This document shows, one piece after another, positions 1-10,639 of a stretch of 64,000 bases of DNA (positions are counted from its first letter, which is position 1; each line of letters starts with the position of its first letter). This DNA comes from Diphasiastrum complanatum (taxonomy: Eukaryota > Streptophyta > Lycopodiopsida > Lycopodiales > Lycopodiaceae), in assembly GCA_029204225.1 (NCBI GenBank), contig CM055097.1:15500711-15564710 (forward strand), given 5' to 3'. The translations under genes were made by a program, and so were the position numbers. The notes under the pieces were generated by a model that did not search any database, was not told the origin of the DNA, and worked only from the letters and a program-made list of their open reading frames with translations.

Positions 1-430
1 CTATGGCCTTCACCGCATCTGTAGTAGCCATAATTCCTTCCTCCCTGACGCTGAGGTTGAGCTGCATAGGTTGCATAATATTCATTAATGGCAGGATCTA
101 CAAAGGTTCATCCAGCTCGTACCATTGTTGTTGCTTAGGTTGAGGTGGTGCTGGTACTTCGTGCTTTGCTGTTGTCAAGTTCACATGGGCCACTTGATGG
201 TTGGCTAGCCCTGGTGGAGCATGCGCTGCTGATTGTTTGGCACACCATACCTCGGTGCCACATTTGGTGCCCCTTAATGATAAGGATAAGAAGTCTGATA
301 AGGACTCCTCTTCTGTTGTATGATCCGGGGTTAAATGGGCAAAATGTCGTCTCTTGCGATGATGCGTTGCACAAATGGCAAAATCTTTGTGTCAATTTCA
401 GATTTTGCTTTAAGACTGGACACTCATTAG
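1..430 (-). pseudogene. Ty3/gypsy gag zinc-knuckle relic
   Basis: One minus-strand frame runs across the segment with two in-frame stops. It begins with a Cys-rich stretch (CHLC, then a third Cys ten residues on), continues through a Ser/Pro/Thr-rich linker, passes a DPAINEYYATY stretch, and ends at the window edge with RCGEGH, which looks like half of a retroviral zinc knuckle. The same order (Cys motif, Pro/Gln-rich linker, a DPA..YY stretch) is seen in gypsy A at 4.6-5.0 kb, which is the basis for calling it gypsy gag. It is cut off at base 1. The family match is moderate because the first Cys of the terminal knuckle is missing. Confidence 0.42.
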
Positions 431-739
431 TTGTATGGTTTTGAGTGAAAATTGTACACCATACATTTTCTCGATGGGGATACTACAACTGGTTCTGCTC
501 CGGTTGATTTGAATTGGTGCTACAGCCCCCTGCAAGGCCCTTCAGTTTTGATCAAACTAGGACGTCAGTTGTTCCATCTACTGCTTGTGTAGCTTTGTCA
601 TCTGTTCCATCAACAGCTCGGTGGACATATTGGTTGTGTTGGATAATATGATGCTACTGACTAGTTTTGATTTATATTGCTTGTAAGACGCATGATTAGT
701 GAATCATTTGGGTTCATCAATTAAAAATTATGTGCATTG
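431..739. other. non-coding spacer
   Basis: No frame longer than about 30 codons with protein-like composition is visible, and I see no RNA gene or repeat. It separates the gypsy gag scrap from dispersed repeat R1. Confidence 0.4.
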
Positions 740-1300
740 GTTATACAGTATTCTTGGCATGAAGTATTCCTTAGTTAAGGAATAGACTCAGCTCATTAGT
801 GATTGGTATCCCAGAGCGCTCAATTGGATATTGAATCATAATGAATCCAAGAATAATAACTGAATTGATATTCAGCAGGACTTTGGGTATCTAAGATTTG
901 ATTCTGAGATTGTAATCTAAAGGTTTTTGTAGTTGAAGATGATTGTCATTTTGGTATGCATTCAGTATTTAATTACCAATGGTTTATAGAACTTGATTCT
1001 TGCACTTCAATTAAAAAACTCTTGTTTGAAGAATATTCCTAAATCCAGTATTTTCTTAGTGGAAAGATTTTGGAATGATTCTTACTTTTCTTGACTTATG
1101 TTGGACATATACTCCAGTATCCTATAAACGATTAAGTATGGTTTTGAATTCCAGAAAATTATGATTAACGAATCTAAATATTTATGATTGACAGATCATT
1201 AATAGATACTTAATTATTGTTAGAGGATTATAAGAAATGGTGATGATTCTTAGTGTGATGATTATTTCTTGATCTATTGTTTGAGTTAGAATTCAGATCA
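740..1300 (+). repeat. dispersed repeat R1, copy a
   Basis: This AT-rich non-coding stretch resembles the reverse complement of about 24,180-24,680. Shared landmarks, in the same order, include ACATATACTCCAGTATC/GCATATACTCTAGTATC, a GATTAAGTATGG block, TTATGATTGACAGATCAT and a TGATGATTCTTA block. The copies are diverged by many substitutions and small indels. The proximity of a copia pol end at 1441 suggests it belongs to a copia LTR or untranslated region, but no LTR ends could be fixed. Confidence 0.5.
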
Positions 1301-1440
1301 ATGTTTTGGATCTCTCTACTCTAGTATTTCATTTGAGAACCTATGGATCCCACAAAACATTCTCACGAGGTAAGTATTTTATTTGTGGAGAATTTAATTA
1401 TTTTAGTGGATGTTATTCTACAGTTTATGGTCTGTAGATG

Positions 1441-1680
1441 CTTGAGTATAGTTCTTCATTTGATTGGATCTCCAACTATCACAAGAGACAGACAAGTCTA
1501 TTAAGATGAATGGATGCTAAGATTCAGTATCACTTTATACATGAGAGGCTGCTGAGTCGTGAAATTTATGTTGTTCATTGTAGCACAAAAGAACAACCAG
1601 CTGATATTTTCACTAAGCCACTTGTTGGAGAAAAGTTTGATATGTTTAGATCAAAGCTTTCTGTACTTAAAGTTTGTTGA
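1441..1680 (+). pseudogene. Ty1/copia RNase H C-terminus
   Basis: The frame ending at the TGA at 1678-1680 encodes the usual end of copia polyproteins: MDAKIQYHFIHERLL, then EIYVVHCSTKEQPADIFTKPL, then a FDMFRSKLSVLKVC tail. The TKPL and F..LRSKL blocks are diagnostic of copia RNase H tails. An in-frame TGA at 1507-1509 sits where the preceding KH(I) would be, and the upstream part is too decayed to follow. Purine-rich TTTAAGGGAGAA lies about 45 bases downstream and may be a weak polypurine tract. Confidence 0.8.
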
Positions 1681-2218
1681 CTTTAAAGCTATGTATATGA
1701 CTGTATCAAAAGTAGACTCTACTTTAAGGGAGAATCAAAGTAGAATCATTGTGTTAATGTACTGTGGGTCCTATCAGTTGATAAGGATCAGTTGGCCTCG
1801 CCACGAGGCAAGTCGACGGGACACGCGTCCCGCCAACGACAACCTGGGTCATGCATGGGTTGCCTGAGTGAACAAACTATATGTACAGTGTAATTTCATT
1901 TTGAGAAATCTAAAAAAATTCAAACAAAGTGAAAATGAACTTGTAATCACCTATTTTGATAGCTTTTGGTAAAATTGCAATAACGCTTGCATCCCTTACC
2001 CAAATTGCTTGAAAAATGGTGCAAATGAAAGCTAAAACAAAGCTCTAAAAGTGTACAAAATCAAATTAGAAATAAAACACAAATTTATATGCCAAAAATG
2101 AGTCTGAACAGACCTGAAAATTCAAAAGCTAGAAATTAGCAAAAAGAAAGCTATAAAAACAATAAACTCATCAAATCTAATGATCTTCACATAGAATCAT
2201 CATTAATGATGGTTCTAT
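1681..2218. other. non-coding, probably copia untranslated DNA
   Basis: No coding frame of note. The left part follows the copia pol end, and the right part lies just inside the primer site of the minus-strand copia at 2219-2230, so much of it is likely leader or trailer sequence of the two elements. It contains the structured palindrome at 1791-1837. Confidence 0.4.
1791..1837. repeat. nested palindrome, two hairpins in an outer stem
   Basis: GTTGGC (1791-1796) pairs with GCCAAC (1832-1837). Inside are GCCTCG-CCA-CGAGGC (1795-1809) and CGGGAC-ACGC-GTCCCG (1817-1832). The outer stem shares its innermost bases with the two hairpins, so not all pairs can form at once. It is much more GC-rich than its surroundings. 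Confidence 0.65.
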
Positions 2219-2230
2219 GCTCTGATACCA
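2219..2230 (-). other. copia primer-binding site
   Basis: The minus strand reads TGGTATCAGAGC, the standard copia primer site complementary to the 3' end of initiator tRNA-Met. It sits five bases inside the LTR at 2236-2770 and fixes the element as minus strand. Confidence 0.8.
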
Positions 2231-2235
2231 AGAAA

Positions 2236-2770
2236 TGTCATGTGCCAAACCCCAACTAATAGCAATATCAATGAAGTAAAGCTAGAAGTACGAAGATAAC
2301 AAGACATTCATGATAGCATATCAATAGAAAAGCTAGAAACATGGAGATCATCATAGAATCACATTAGCAATGAAATAAATAGTACAATCAATGGAAATGG
2401 AGCATTGATTCATGTGGATAGGGCACATGAGACCTAGCAATGGAGATCCCTGTGGCTTGCATTCACAAGGAAGCTAGAACTCTCACTTGCAAATGAGCCA
2501 AAAGATCCACAAAATAATGTCTCTTGCCTAGTTATAGACAATGCTCTTACTTAACTTAACTTAACTATCTTGCGGGATGGTTAGCCCTTGTTAAGTATTA
2601 TTTAAACTAGATTGGGCCCTTGTTGGCCTATTATCCTTATTAATTACTTTGAGGGGCCTAAAGAGAGAACTGTCTTGTTCTTAAGGCTAATAGCTCCTTT
2701 TGGGCCTACAAATCTTACATTGGATATTATCTTGCATGTATAAGCATGGATGTACTAATAGTACATGACA
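2236..2770 (-). repeat. Ty1/copia LTR (5' LTR, minus strand)
   Basis: This 535 bp block is bounded by perfect 8-base inverted ends TGTCATGT and ACATGACA, of the TG...CA type. On the minus strand it is followed after TTTCT by a tRNA-Met primer site. Beyond its other edge (2771 on) lies minus-strand gypsy pol, so this copia inserted into an older gypsy copy. No second LTR is visible at lower coordinates; the element appears truncated. Confidence 0.72.
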
Positions 2771-3180
2771 GCACAACTACCTCCTGGGGTGAGACTCCTT
2801 TCATGTCTTTATAGGACCAAGCAAAGACATGTTGATATTTGCGCAGATGCTTTTCAAGCCTTCTGCATTGTTACCGATTGAGATGAGCCCCGATGTGGAC
2901 AATGTATTTGTTACTTTCATTTGGCTCACTCAAGGAGAGAGTGACGGTTCAGGCAGGGCCTTCGTAGAGTGAATTACCGTTTGGGGGTAATTGGATGGTT
3001 ACATCCTCCATCGTATAGTCCTTAAAATATGCAAGCACATCATGGGCTGGTGAGGTGTGCGGATGAGAAAGTGGTGGCTCATCATGGAGGATTTTGTCGT
3101 CGATTTGGAAAATTGTTTCCTCCTCACAGACATCAGTAGGTAGCCATGCAACATTTAACATGTTAAATCTCAACTTGAGT
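2771..3180 (-). pseudogene. Ty3/gypsy pol fragment upstream of RT
   Basis: The minus frame holds AHDVLAYFKDYTMEDVTIQL, LYEGPA, then after a TGA TVTLSLSEPNESNKYIVHIG, and KYQHVFAWSYKDMKG. These align with gypsy B at about 59,060-59,350 (KFKDFTLDDVVVQL, FEGPAKTIPLNL, YRDVFAWNYTEMKG) and with the relic at 55,264. The segment is the linker before the reverse transcriptase; (H)VFAW is a well known gypsy landmark. A TGA after EGPA and a TAA in HLNR*QC break it. It stops exactly at the copia LTR edge (2770/2771) on one side and at the LTR-like block at 3212 on the other. Confidence 0.75.
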
Positions 3181-3199
3181 CCAGATCTGTAGCTAGAAA

Positions 3200-4017
3200 C
3201 TTAAGGGGGAGTGTTGGAGTTTAATCTTCTTCTACTCATCCCCTCGCCCTCCTTCATCTCTCAAGATACACGCAAAGATAGAACAGGCAAAATCGCAAAG
3301 CTATCGCATGCCTACGGTCTAACCGAAGAGCACTATTAAATTGACGTTTACGGAGAAACACGACTTAAACTTGTGAAGGCAACGAACTGCAAACATCAGG
3401 GAGTTGTTAAAAATTGTAGGTTACTATCTACGAGCACTTGCGGAATCTTCAATAGCAACGGAACTTGAAATCTCGTCGACCACTATAAGTGACCTTCTTA
3501 CGATCTCCTACGATGGAAAGAGTCATGATCAAAGTCACCGAAAAATATCTCCGATGGAGTTTGTGAACCCACATCAAACATCGTAAGTAACTTACCTACG
3601 ACTATCAACCGAACGACAAACAACTTGCAAGCTCCCAACTAGCAACAATTGACCCATCTCATCGTTTAGCTCTGTAAGTTATCACTTACGGTTACCAACG
3701 AAGGAAGCAAACGATCAGCGATTGAACATTACGACCACAACGGCCCAATGTCCTTCACTCTCCCGACGCATATGAAGGATATGTTACTTCTTCTTCTTGC
3801 CTCACGACGCTCTAATAATTGTTCTACGGATCTTGTTTAATAGTTGTTAATCATCTTTGTAATTAGCATAAGAGATTCTCTGATAGCTATATATATATAC
3901 ATACATCTGAGCGAAGTGAAGCTAGTCAGAGAGTAGTGAGTTGAACAATTTGTAGATGCACAGAGCAATCAAACGACCAAAAGGTCTTAAGTAGCTAGCT
4001 CCTTAGAGTGAGTGATT

Positions 4018-4103
<86 letters not shown>

Positions 4104-4556
4104 AGAACTGTAGCTATTGTTTTTGAGTCTGTAAGTAGGAGCATGCGCTTATCAACGCTATTGTATTGTGTTTCAATTCCTTTTCTGTATACAGATTCGC
4201 TACTGTTCAATCTTTACGTTCTTGTTGAATGCAATTGTCTCTCACTCTCTTACACACAAACACAGTCATCAGAAACAGAGGATCGCATGGCCGTCCAAGA
4301 TGCCTAATGCTTCGCAATATTACTGTTGCGGCAGTCTCAGACTCCTACTCTGATAACCCAAAAGGACAACAAGCTTTTGATTCCATTCTCTAATCAATCC
4401 ACGTTCCTAAAATTGTAGTAATCACTGTGTTCATAATTGTTTTTCTTTACTGTTGGTAGAGAAATCTTTTACATCGTAATCATCTCTCGTATTCTACTTC
4501 CGTCACTACAGTCGCAATCAATCGTAGACCACGCAAACCACCATCATACACCAACA
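3200..4556 (+). repeat. putative polypurine tract plus long LTR
   Basis: CTTAAGGGGGAG (about 3200-3211) is a good polypurine tract and is followed at once by TGTTGGAG (3212). A matching inverted end, CACCAACA, lies at 4549-4556, giving a candidate LTR of 1345 bp. It contains a TATA-like TATATATATATAC near 3888 and a (GA)n tract. Gypsy A coding sequence starts nine bases beyond. No primer site complementary to a tRNA is evident after 4556, so it could be a 3' LTR inserted beside gypsy A rather than A's own 5' LTR. The TGTTGG...CCAACA ends match those of the copia LTR at 43,066. Confidence 0.45.
4021..4100. repeat. (GA)n microsatellite
   Basis: About 40 uninterrupted AG repeats inside the LTR-like block. 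Long translated Arg-Glu or Leu-Ser frames over it are artefacts. Confidence 0.95.
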
Positions 4557-4564
4557 AAACTTAT

Positions 4565-6297
4565 ATGGATAAACTCATTGCTAATTTCCAAACCGCCATA
4601 AAAAATATTGCTGAAAAATCTTTTCCAACAAGAGAAAATGTCTACTGTCCAATCTGTTCACAGCATCACACTACTAATGAGTGCCCTCAACTGCGAAATC
4701 ATTTTCCATCAGCACCCAGACCCATGTATTGAGCATACCATCCCTACCCTCCACAACAGTCCATTCCACGACCAGGGGTATACCAACCACGACCAACTGC
4801 ACCAAACCAGTACCAACCACGTCAACAATTTGTCGTTAACCAACCTGCTCCACAACAAGATGTCTATTATCTTGATCCCAATATCATCGATCCAGCAACT
4901 TATTATGTGGAAGACACTACTCAACCGAGATACACCACTAAGAGAGTTGTGTATTATACGTATGATCCTAATGCTCAAGCGGTTGACCCCAATGCCCAGA
5001 CCTATGATCCTAACAAGTTGTGTTTGCCACGCATCAAATTTCCACCATACAAGGATGTTTTATCTGCGCAGGTAAACATCCTAGTATTTGTTGTCCAGAT
5101 AAACTTTTCTTTCCACCAGCTTGTGAAAATTGCGGCATTGAACATCATGTGAAGGATTGTCCTTCTCGATCTAAACCAGCTGCTTCTGTCTATTCCATGC
5201 AAGTAGAAACATTGCCAGTCGAAACTCATCCAGCATGGGCTTTGACTTGTACACAAACCCAACGCCAAATCCCTACAATTCCACCCATCAAAACCCAGCA
5301 GCATATGTCCCTCCAAGTGAAGATTTGACACCCATTGTCTATCCTTACTCATCTGAAGAAATTAGGCTGCACCACCAGTATCGCCAACAAATTCACAATG
5401 TAGACCAACAATCTTCCACCTCCCATAAAGTACCTCACACGTCTTTTGAGAACAAAACTCTTGAAGGTACTAAAGTTTGGGAGGATTTATTACAAGCCAA
5501 TGTGACTCTCCCTTTCCACGTTCTCTAGAAACATGCGAGAAAATGGAAACAACAAATCCAATCCACTGACACCACCACCCATGATGAGTTGCCTGAAATG
5601 CCATTACACCTCACAAATCCACTCAGTGAAAGGGGCAATATCAAAATCCTAGCTACCCATTGCCAATCTTGCGAAGTCCTAGCTGTACTAGATGGAGGTT
5701 TTGGTGTCAACATCATTTTCACCTCCCTCATGATAGAATGAAATCTGAGAGACAAACTTACCAAACCCACTTGTTAGCTTAGGATGGTTGATCAAAGTGT
5801 GGTCCGACCTACCGATTTCCTTCCACAAGTGTTGATCAAACTAGGAGGTCTGAAGTTTTTATAGACCTCATTGTACTCGACATTCCTAGCAATGCCTATT
5901 CATATGAGTTACTACTAGGTCGTCCATGGCTTACCAATGCAAGAATCATTCATTATTGGAGCAAAGGTCGAGTCACCTTTGGAAATAGAGACAAGTCTAA
6001 TACCATCGATTCATTTGGCAAACTCAAACCTGCATGGTTTCATGACGAAGGATCTTCTACTATTAATTCAATATTTGAGCCATACCAGTCCACCCACGAA
6101 AAAGGTCATTATGTTGAATCTACTGATATCATAAATTGGAGTCATAGTTTAGCTACCATTGATTGTGTGAATGCCGATTCTTGTGCTCAACATCAAGATG
6201 ATTGTACTTATAATCCTCTGACCGATAATGAACAAATTTATGATCTAGACACCCTTATTATTAATATCAATTTTATTGATATTCTAGAATGTTGATC
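4565..6297 (+). pseudogene. Ty3/gypsy element A: gag to protease and pol linker
   Basis: An ATG at 4565 opens a frame with MDKLIANFQTAIKNI and a knuckle CPICSQHHTTNEC, then a Pro/Gln/Tyr-rich linker with (Y)DPNAQ repeats. In other frames follow GCFICAGKHPSICC and CENCGIEHHVKDC, then the protease-like AVLDGGFGVNII with its Asp at 5691, then YSYELLLGRPWL, RVTFGN and STDIINWSHSLATIDC. The last blocks align with gypsy B (58,150-58,430). All three knuckles are CX2CX3HX4C, one residue shorter than the usual form. The protease motif reads DGG where DSG/DTG is expected. Several stops (e.g. TGA after RPMY) and frameshifts break it. The capsid part of gag is absent, and it ends near 6295 against an inverted copia. 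Confidence 0.8.
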
Positions 6298-7190
6298 TCT
6301 TGACAATGGTTTTGTCAGAATGTCAACCATCATACTGTTTGTGTGACAATAACTTAGTGCAACGACTTCGTTCTCTAAAAAAATGAAATTAAACCTCTAT
6401 ATGTTTGTCCTTATGTGAGTTCATCGGTTCAACAATAGAGCTATACAACTCTGATTGTTGCACTGGAGTATAGTTGGAGCAAATTGTGAGAATCTCAGAT
6501 CCTATAAGAGTCTTCTAAGCCATAAAATCTCCTTCACTACTGACGTAGCTGTAACATATTCAGATTCTGTGGAGGACAGAGAAATACATTTCTACTTTTT
6601 GTTGTTCCATGAGATGGGTCCTCCTGTGAGGAAACAAATGTAGCTTAATGTGGATATTCTGGTATCCACGTCTCCTGCCCAATCTGAGTCTGAATAAGTG
6701 GTCAATGTGAGTGCAGCTTCTATATTGCCATTATAGCTCAATGCATAGTGCTTTATAGCTTGAATGTACCTCAGTATTTTTTGCAGAGCTTTCCAGTGTT
6801 GTAGGCCTAGATTGGACATGTACTGAGACAATGTGCTTACTGCATATGCTAGATCAGGTCGTGTGTAGATCATAGAATGCATAATAGATCCTATGACAGA
6901 CTGGTAAGGATACCTGCACATTTCTTGCTGATCTACTTGAGTTTTGGGACACATGTCTTTGGACAACTTAGCTCCTGGATCCATAGGTGTGTCTATGGGC
7001 TTGCAGTCCTCCATGCCATATCTGCAAAGTACATTGGTCAAGTAGGATTCTTGGCTTATAGTTATTCTTCTGTCTGCGCAATCTCTGTGAATCTCCAACA
7101 AGTAGGTAATGGACTGGGCCTAAATCAGTCATCTCAAATTTTGATGAAAGCAGAGATTTCAAGTGTTATTCTAGTTGTCGACAGACATTA
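6296..7190 (-). pseudogene. Ty1/copia reverse transcriptase end and RNase H
   Basis: On the minus strand the order is LKSLLSSKFEMTDLGPVHY, (L)EIHRDCADRRITISQESYL, CKPIDTPMDPGAKLSKD, YPYQSVIGS(I)MHSMIYTRPDLA, HWKALQKILRYIQ, then RNase H YSDSDWAGD...GGPISWNNKK, SLSSTESEYVTAT and DILTKPLSRDQH. This is the full C-terminal half of a copia pol. A frameshift near 7090 splits the first two blocks. TAG at 6592-6594 replaces the Gln expected after NNKK, and a second TAG follows RRLL. The first RNase H Asp (SDSDWAGD) is present. The upstream pol and gag of this copy are missing. Confidence 0.88.
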
Positions 7191-8668
7191 AAAAGTAACC
7201 AGTATTACTTATATTTGGGATGGGTAGTGTTAATAAATTCAGAACAACAATCTAGCCTGTATCGAATTGGATGAAGCACATTCTACAGATGAGATGTTAT
7301 CAGAGTAGTACAGCGGTACTACACTCTGGTTGATTAAGGTGTCAACAGATAATCGATAATTGTTCGATGTATTCGCGACTGTGCAGACAATTAATTAATC
7401 GCATTCGCGAACTATTCATTTTTAAACAGAAGTCCTTAACAACTAAAGTCCAACTTAATGGCTAAAGAACACGAAGAGCTTTATAATACGTTAGAAAGTT
7501 ATGTCAATGCCAATCAGGAAGACAGATCAGAGACTCAATTCTTCAGACAGGGACTGTCATCTCATATGTATACATACAGCTTTATTCAATGATCGTGCTA
7601 GACTGTACCAAAGATAGTCATTATTCGAGTGCCGAAAAGAAAGTATTCGCGACAAACGAATAAGATGGTTTAAAGACAGTTCTTTAGAGCATGCTTTACG
7701 AAAACACAGCAAACGACTGTAATGCACTAGAGCATCTGTCTGATCAGAGAGAAATTCATGAAATGCGTTAGAGATTGTTAGTAGACTCCAGATCACTCAC
7801 ACTCAACAGTGCAGAGGACATAGATAAGAGAGAATAACTCACAAAACTCTATTCACTTCTTCAATCTCTTACATAAGCATAAACTCTTCTCTCTTGATGA
7901 TCAAGACTGAAGTGTGAGATCAATATATGTTCTATGGGGCGAACAAACACACCTCTAAAACAACAGGTGTGTCGCTCCCGCAAAAGGGTCTAGTTAACGA
8001 TTAGACTAAAAATACGTTCACCTATACCATAGGAGGTATATTTAACTATGAGTTAAAGTTACTCTAGTTTATCATGTCTTTTCGTATCTAGTCGTTTCAT
8101 ATGGACAACCTAGTAAAGGTTATCCAAGACAATGTCTCTTCCTTTAAAAGGTCTTGTCCTTAATTACAAGGCAAGTACTTAGGAGATATATTCCCAAAAA
8201 ATGACTTAGGCCTCTTCATGATTTATACTTATCCAGCTCATATCTTCATTTTCGAGTATATCATGTCATATTTATGTTGATATTCAATATTTAACATTTT
8301 CGTGGCATCACATATCCCCTTCCTCAAATGTGAAATGTCCTCGTGAACATATCATCTTTATTTCAAGGAGTATTCGAGAAACATTCTTGTTTGTCAAATT
8401 TTTGTTGAGGCGAAAAGATATTTCTTCGTGTATTTCGTCCTTTAGATATTTCTTCATCTTAGAGAATATATGTCTTGCTGTTTCTTTTAATTGAATAGGT
8501 TGTTTTGAGTTGATCTTTGAATTGCTGATGAAAACTGGAATCAAACTTCAAAACATCTTTAAACTTCAAAAAGTCAGCATCCCATAGAAACATCACCACG
8601 ACAAAGACACGAATGAATATTCATGAATGATTCAGTTCTTCATATAACTTTTGAGCAAGCTCCAAGTC
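7191..8668. other. unassigned DNA upstream of the copia pol
   Basis: No convincing coding frame. It has repeated ATTCGCGA words (about 7370-7650) and two small hairpins: GTAGTAC...GGTACTAC near 7305-7325 and CACACCT/AGGTGTG at 7949-7972. The 76-codon minus frame at 8308-8544 is Lys-rich and unrecognised. Similar TTCGCG-rich wording recurs after the copia RNase H at 26.6-27.4 kb, suggesting shared element flanks. Confidence 0.35.
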
Positions 8669-9191
8669 CTATTGAGCTTCGATCAAGAGCAAGTCTTCTT
8701 TCAATTTGGTATAGCAGCCAACTGGTAAGTTGCTGAATTCTTCTAACTTAACCGGGAGTAATGTTCCATCGAACAGCTCCTTGGTAAACTTGGTATCTTC
8801 ATCTGAATCACTTCGTAGAGTGATTTCTTTACAGTAACGATCTGAAGATATAATACAATTGCTTGTGGAGCACGACATTATGTTGATTTGCAGCCAAAAG
8901 TTGCTGTTTCAACGAATTGTTTTGAGTCTGAAAATTGTCAGACTTGGCCTGAATCGCCTCTCTCAACATCTCATTAGAGATGTTCAATTTGATGATATGT
9001 AGAGCAATTCTTGCTCTCTTCTTGAATCTTTGAGCCTCATCAAAAGCTGCAGGCTCAACTTCAGTTCCGGTTACAATATCCATTACACCATAGAGAATCA
9101 ACAAGGATTCTATCCTATCCTTCCAAACTGAATAGTTAAAGGTGTATAGTCTTTCACTAGCTTGAAAGAGACAATCTCCTATAGATGCCAT
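8669..9191 (-). pseudogene. Ty1/copia gag N-terminus
   Basis: From the ATG at 9191 the minus frame reads MASIGDCLFQASERLYTFNY, SVWKDRIESLLILYGVMDIV, and an Asp/Glu-rich helix with RARIALHIIKLNISNEMLRE. The N-Y-S-V-W-K-x-R-hydrophobic pattern with the conserved Trp, followed by helical repeats, is the DUF4219/UBN2 signature of copia gag. The frame breaks near 8830 and only a short continuation in a second frame is seen. The zinc knuckle, protease and all of pol are lost. It lies correctly behind the primer site at 9948 and LTR 9960-10,610. Confidence 0.7.
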
Positions 9192-9947
9192 GAATGTGAA
9201 GACTCTTGTAATTGGACTGCAATATGTTTGAGCTTGTTCCTATCTGACTTAGAGTTGCTACTCTCTTTCACTATAAGTATTTTCAAAAAATGTACTATCT
9301 TCCTATGTGAAACACACGCAACTGTATTTGAGACAGATCTCAAATATTCCACAAGACAAGCTAACTAGATCAGATACACAAAGTGGATTGAGACACTTTG
9401 GTTAGTTTGAATCCTACTTTTGGCACATGTGAAATGCAACAAAAGAAAACACTATTGACACTCAGAAGGCTCAAAGGGTGTTCAATTACTTCAAACTCAA
9501 TCTTGATCTTTAGTTTCTTGTGTAGGATGCTCAAAACCATGAATTCAGAACAAAGTAAAAATTGATTCAAATCCAAATGTTGTCACTCGGATTTTGGACC
9601 TATCCTAGTCCTCTTTAAGAGCTTATAACTCTTTCTAGACACTTCAAATTGATTTGATTTCAATCTCTATGGAAAGTACAGATCATAAGCTTTCCATCAA
9701 GCTATAACACTGCTATCTTTGGATCTAAAAGTAAGGAGAACAAAGAGACTGAAAATCTCTGGTTTTCACACGTGCGGAATTCCAGAATTCCGTACTACCT
9801 TAGTTCAGGTCTGAAAATTCAGTTCAGGTCCGATTTGATCCAATTACATTTCAAAGAAATGTTAGAAAAGATGAAAAACTGTCTTTTGCTTGTTTATCTC
9901 TCAATTTCTTGTACTATCAGGGAAATTAGCATGCAAAGCTTAATGAG
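9192..9947 (-). other. copia 5' leader
   Basis: About 750 bases between primer site and gag with no protein-like frame. The length is plausible for a copia leader. Confidence 0.45.
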
Positions 9948-9959
9948 GCTCTGATACCA
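9948..9959 (-). other. copia primer-binding site
   Basis: The minus strand reads TGGTATCAGAGC directly against the last base of the LTR that begins at 9960. Confidence 0.85.
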
Positions 9960-10610
9960 TGTTGAAAATTCCAAAATTCACACATGTGGGGAATGTCCAC
10001 AAGAGTGACTGACCTTGATTAAGCTTTGTGATTGGCACAGTACCCTAATTCTAGATTGTTCAACAAGATCTAGTTCAGAAGATATGGCTAATTCACAATC
10101 TAGAATGCTAATCAATAGACTTTGATAGCAATGAATCAAAGATTGATTAAAAGTACAAGATTACCGACGAGTTAGAGAGAGAGAGAGCTAGAGAGATAAC
10201 AAGAAAAAACAGTTTAAATCCAACCAAGCATGAAATAGCTACTTTGGTTCTTCATTACTTTGTGAATGAGAATGATATGTACATATATAGGAGAGCCAAA
10301 ATTCGCGGTATCCCTTGCATTCAATGCACATCCTACACCTATTCAAGTGCAAACAACTATTAACTTGACACCTAACTGCTAGCATGCACAGGTTGCACCT
10401 AACTTCTACCTACTTTCTCCAAATGGCAATTTCTCAACTAGCCATGTACAAATCTACATGCATGTGTCCATTAGAGTGATTACATGCTTTGCATGTCACT
10501 ATGGAAACTTAGGACATTATGCATTTATTGTGGCTCGAGTTTCTACAAGGTCATAATTGACCAATTCCATGTGAATTTCTATATGCATGTCAAACTAGAC
10601 ATTGTCAACA
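9960..10610 (-). repeat. Ty1/copia 5' LTR
   Basis: It starts TGTTGA at 9960 next to the primer site, and the first matching inverted end TCAACA in good position is at 10,605-10,610, giving 651 bp with TG...CA ends. The inner edge is certain. The outer edge is inferred from the terminal inverted hexamer only. A (GA)n-like patch lies near 10,170. Confidence 0.6.
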
Positions 10611-10639
10611 TTATTGCATATCATACTAGACCAACTAGA

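Noticed and set aside
135-444. Plus-strand 99-codon frame
   Set aside because: Antisense shadow of the minus-strand gypsy gag relic.
3995-4307. Arg-Glu and Leu-Ser repeat frames
   Set aside because: Translation of the (GA)n microsatellite.
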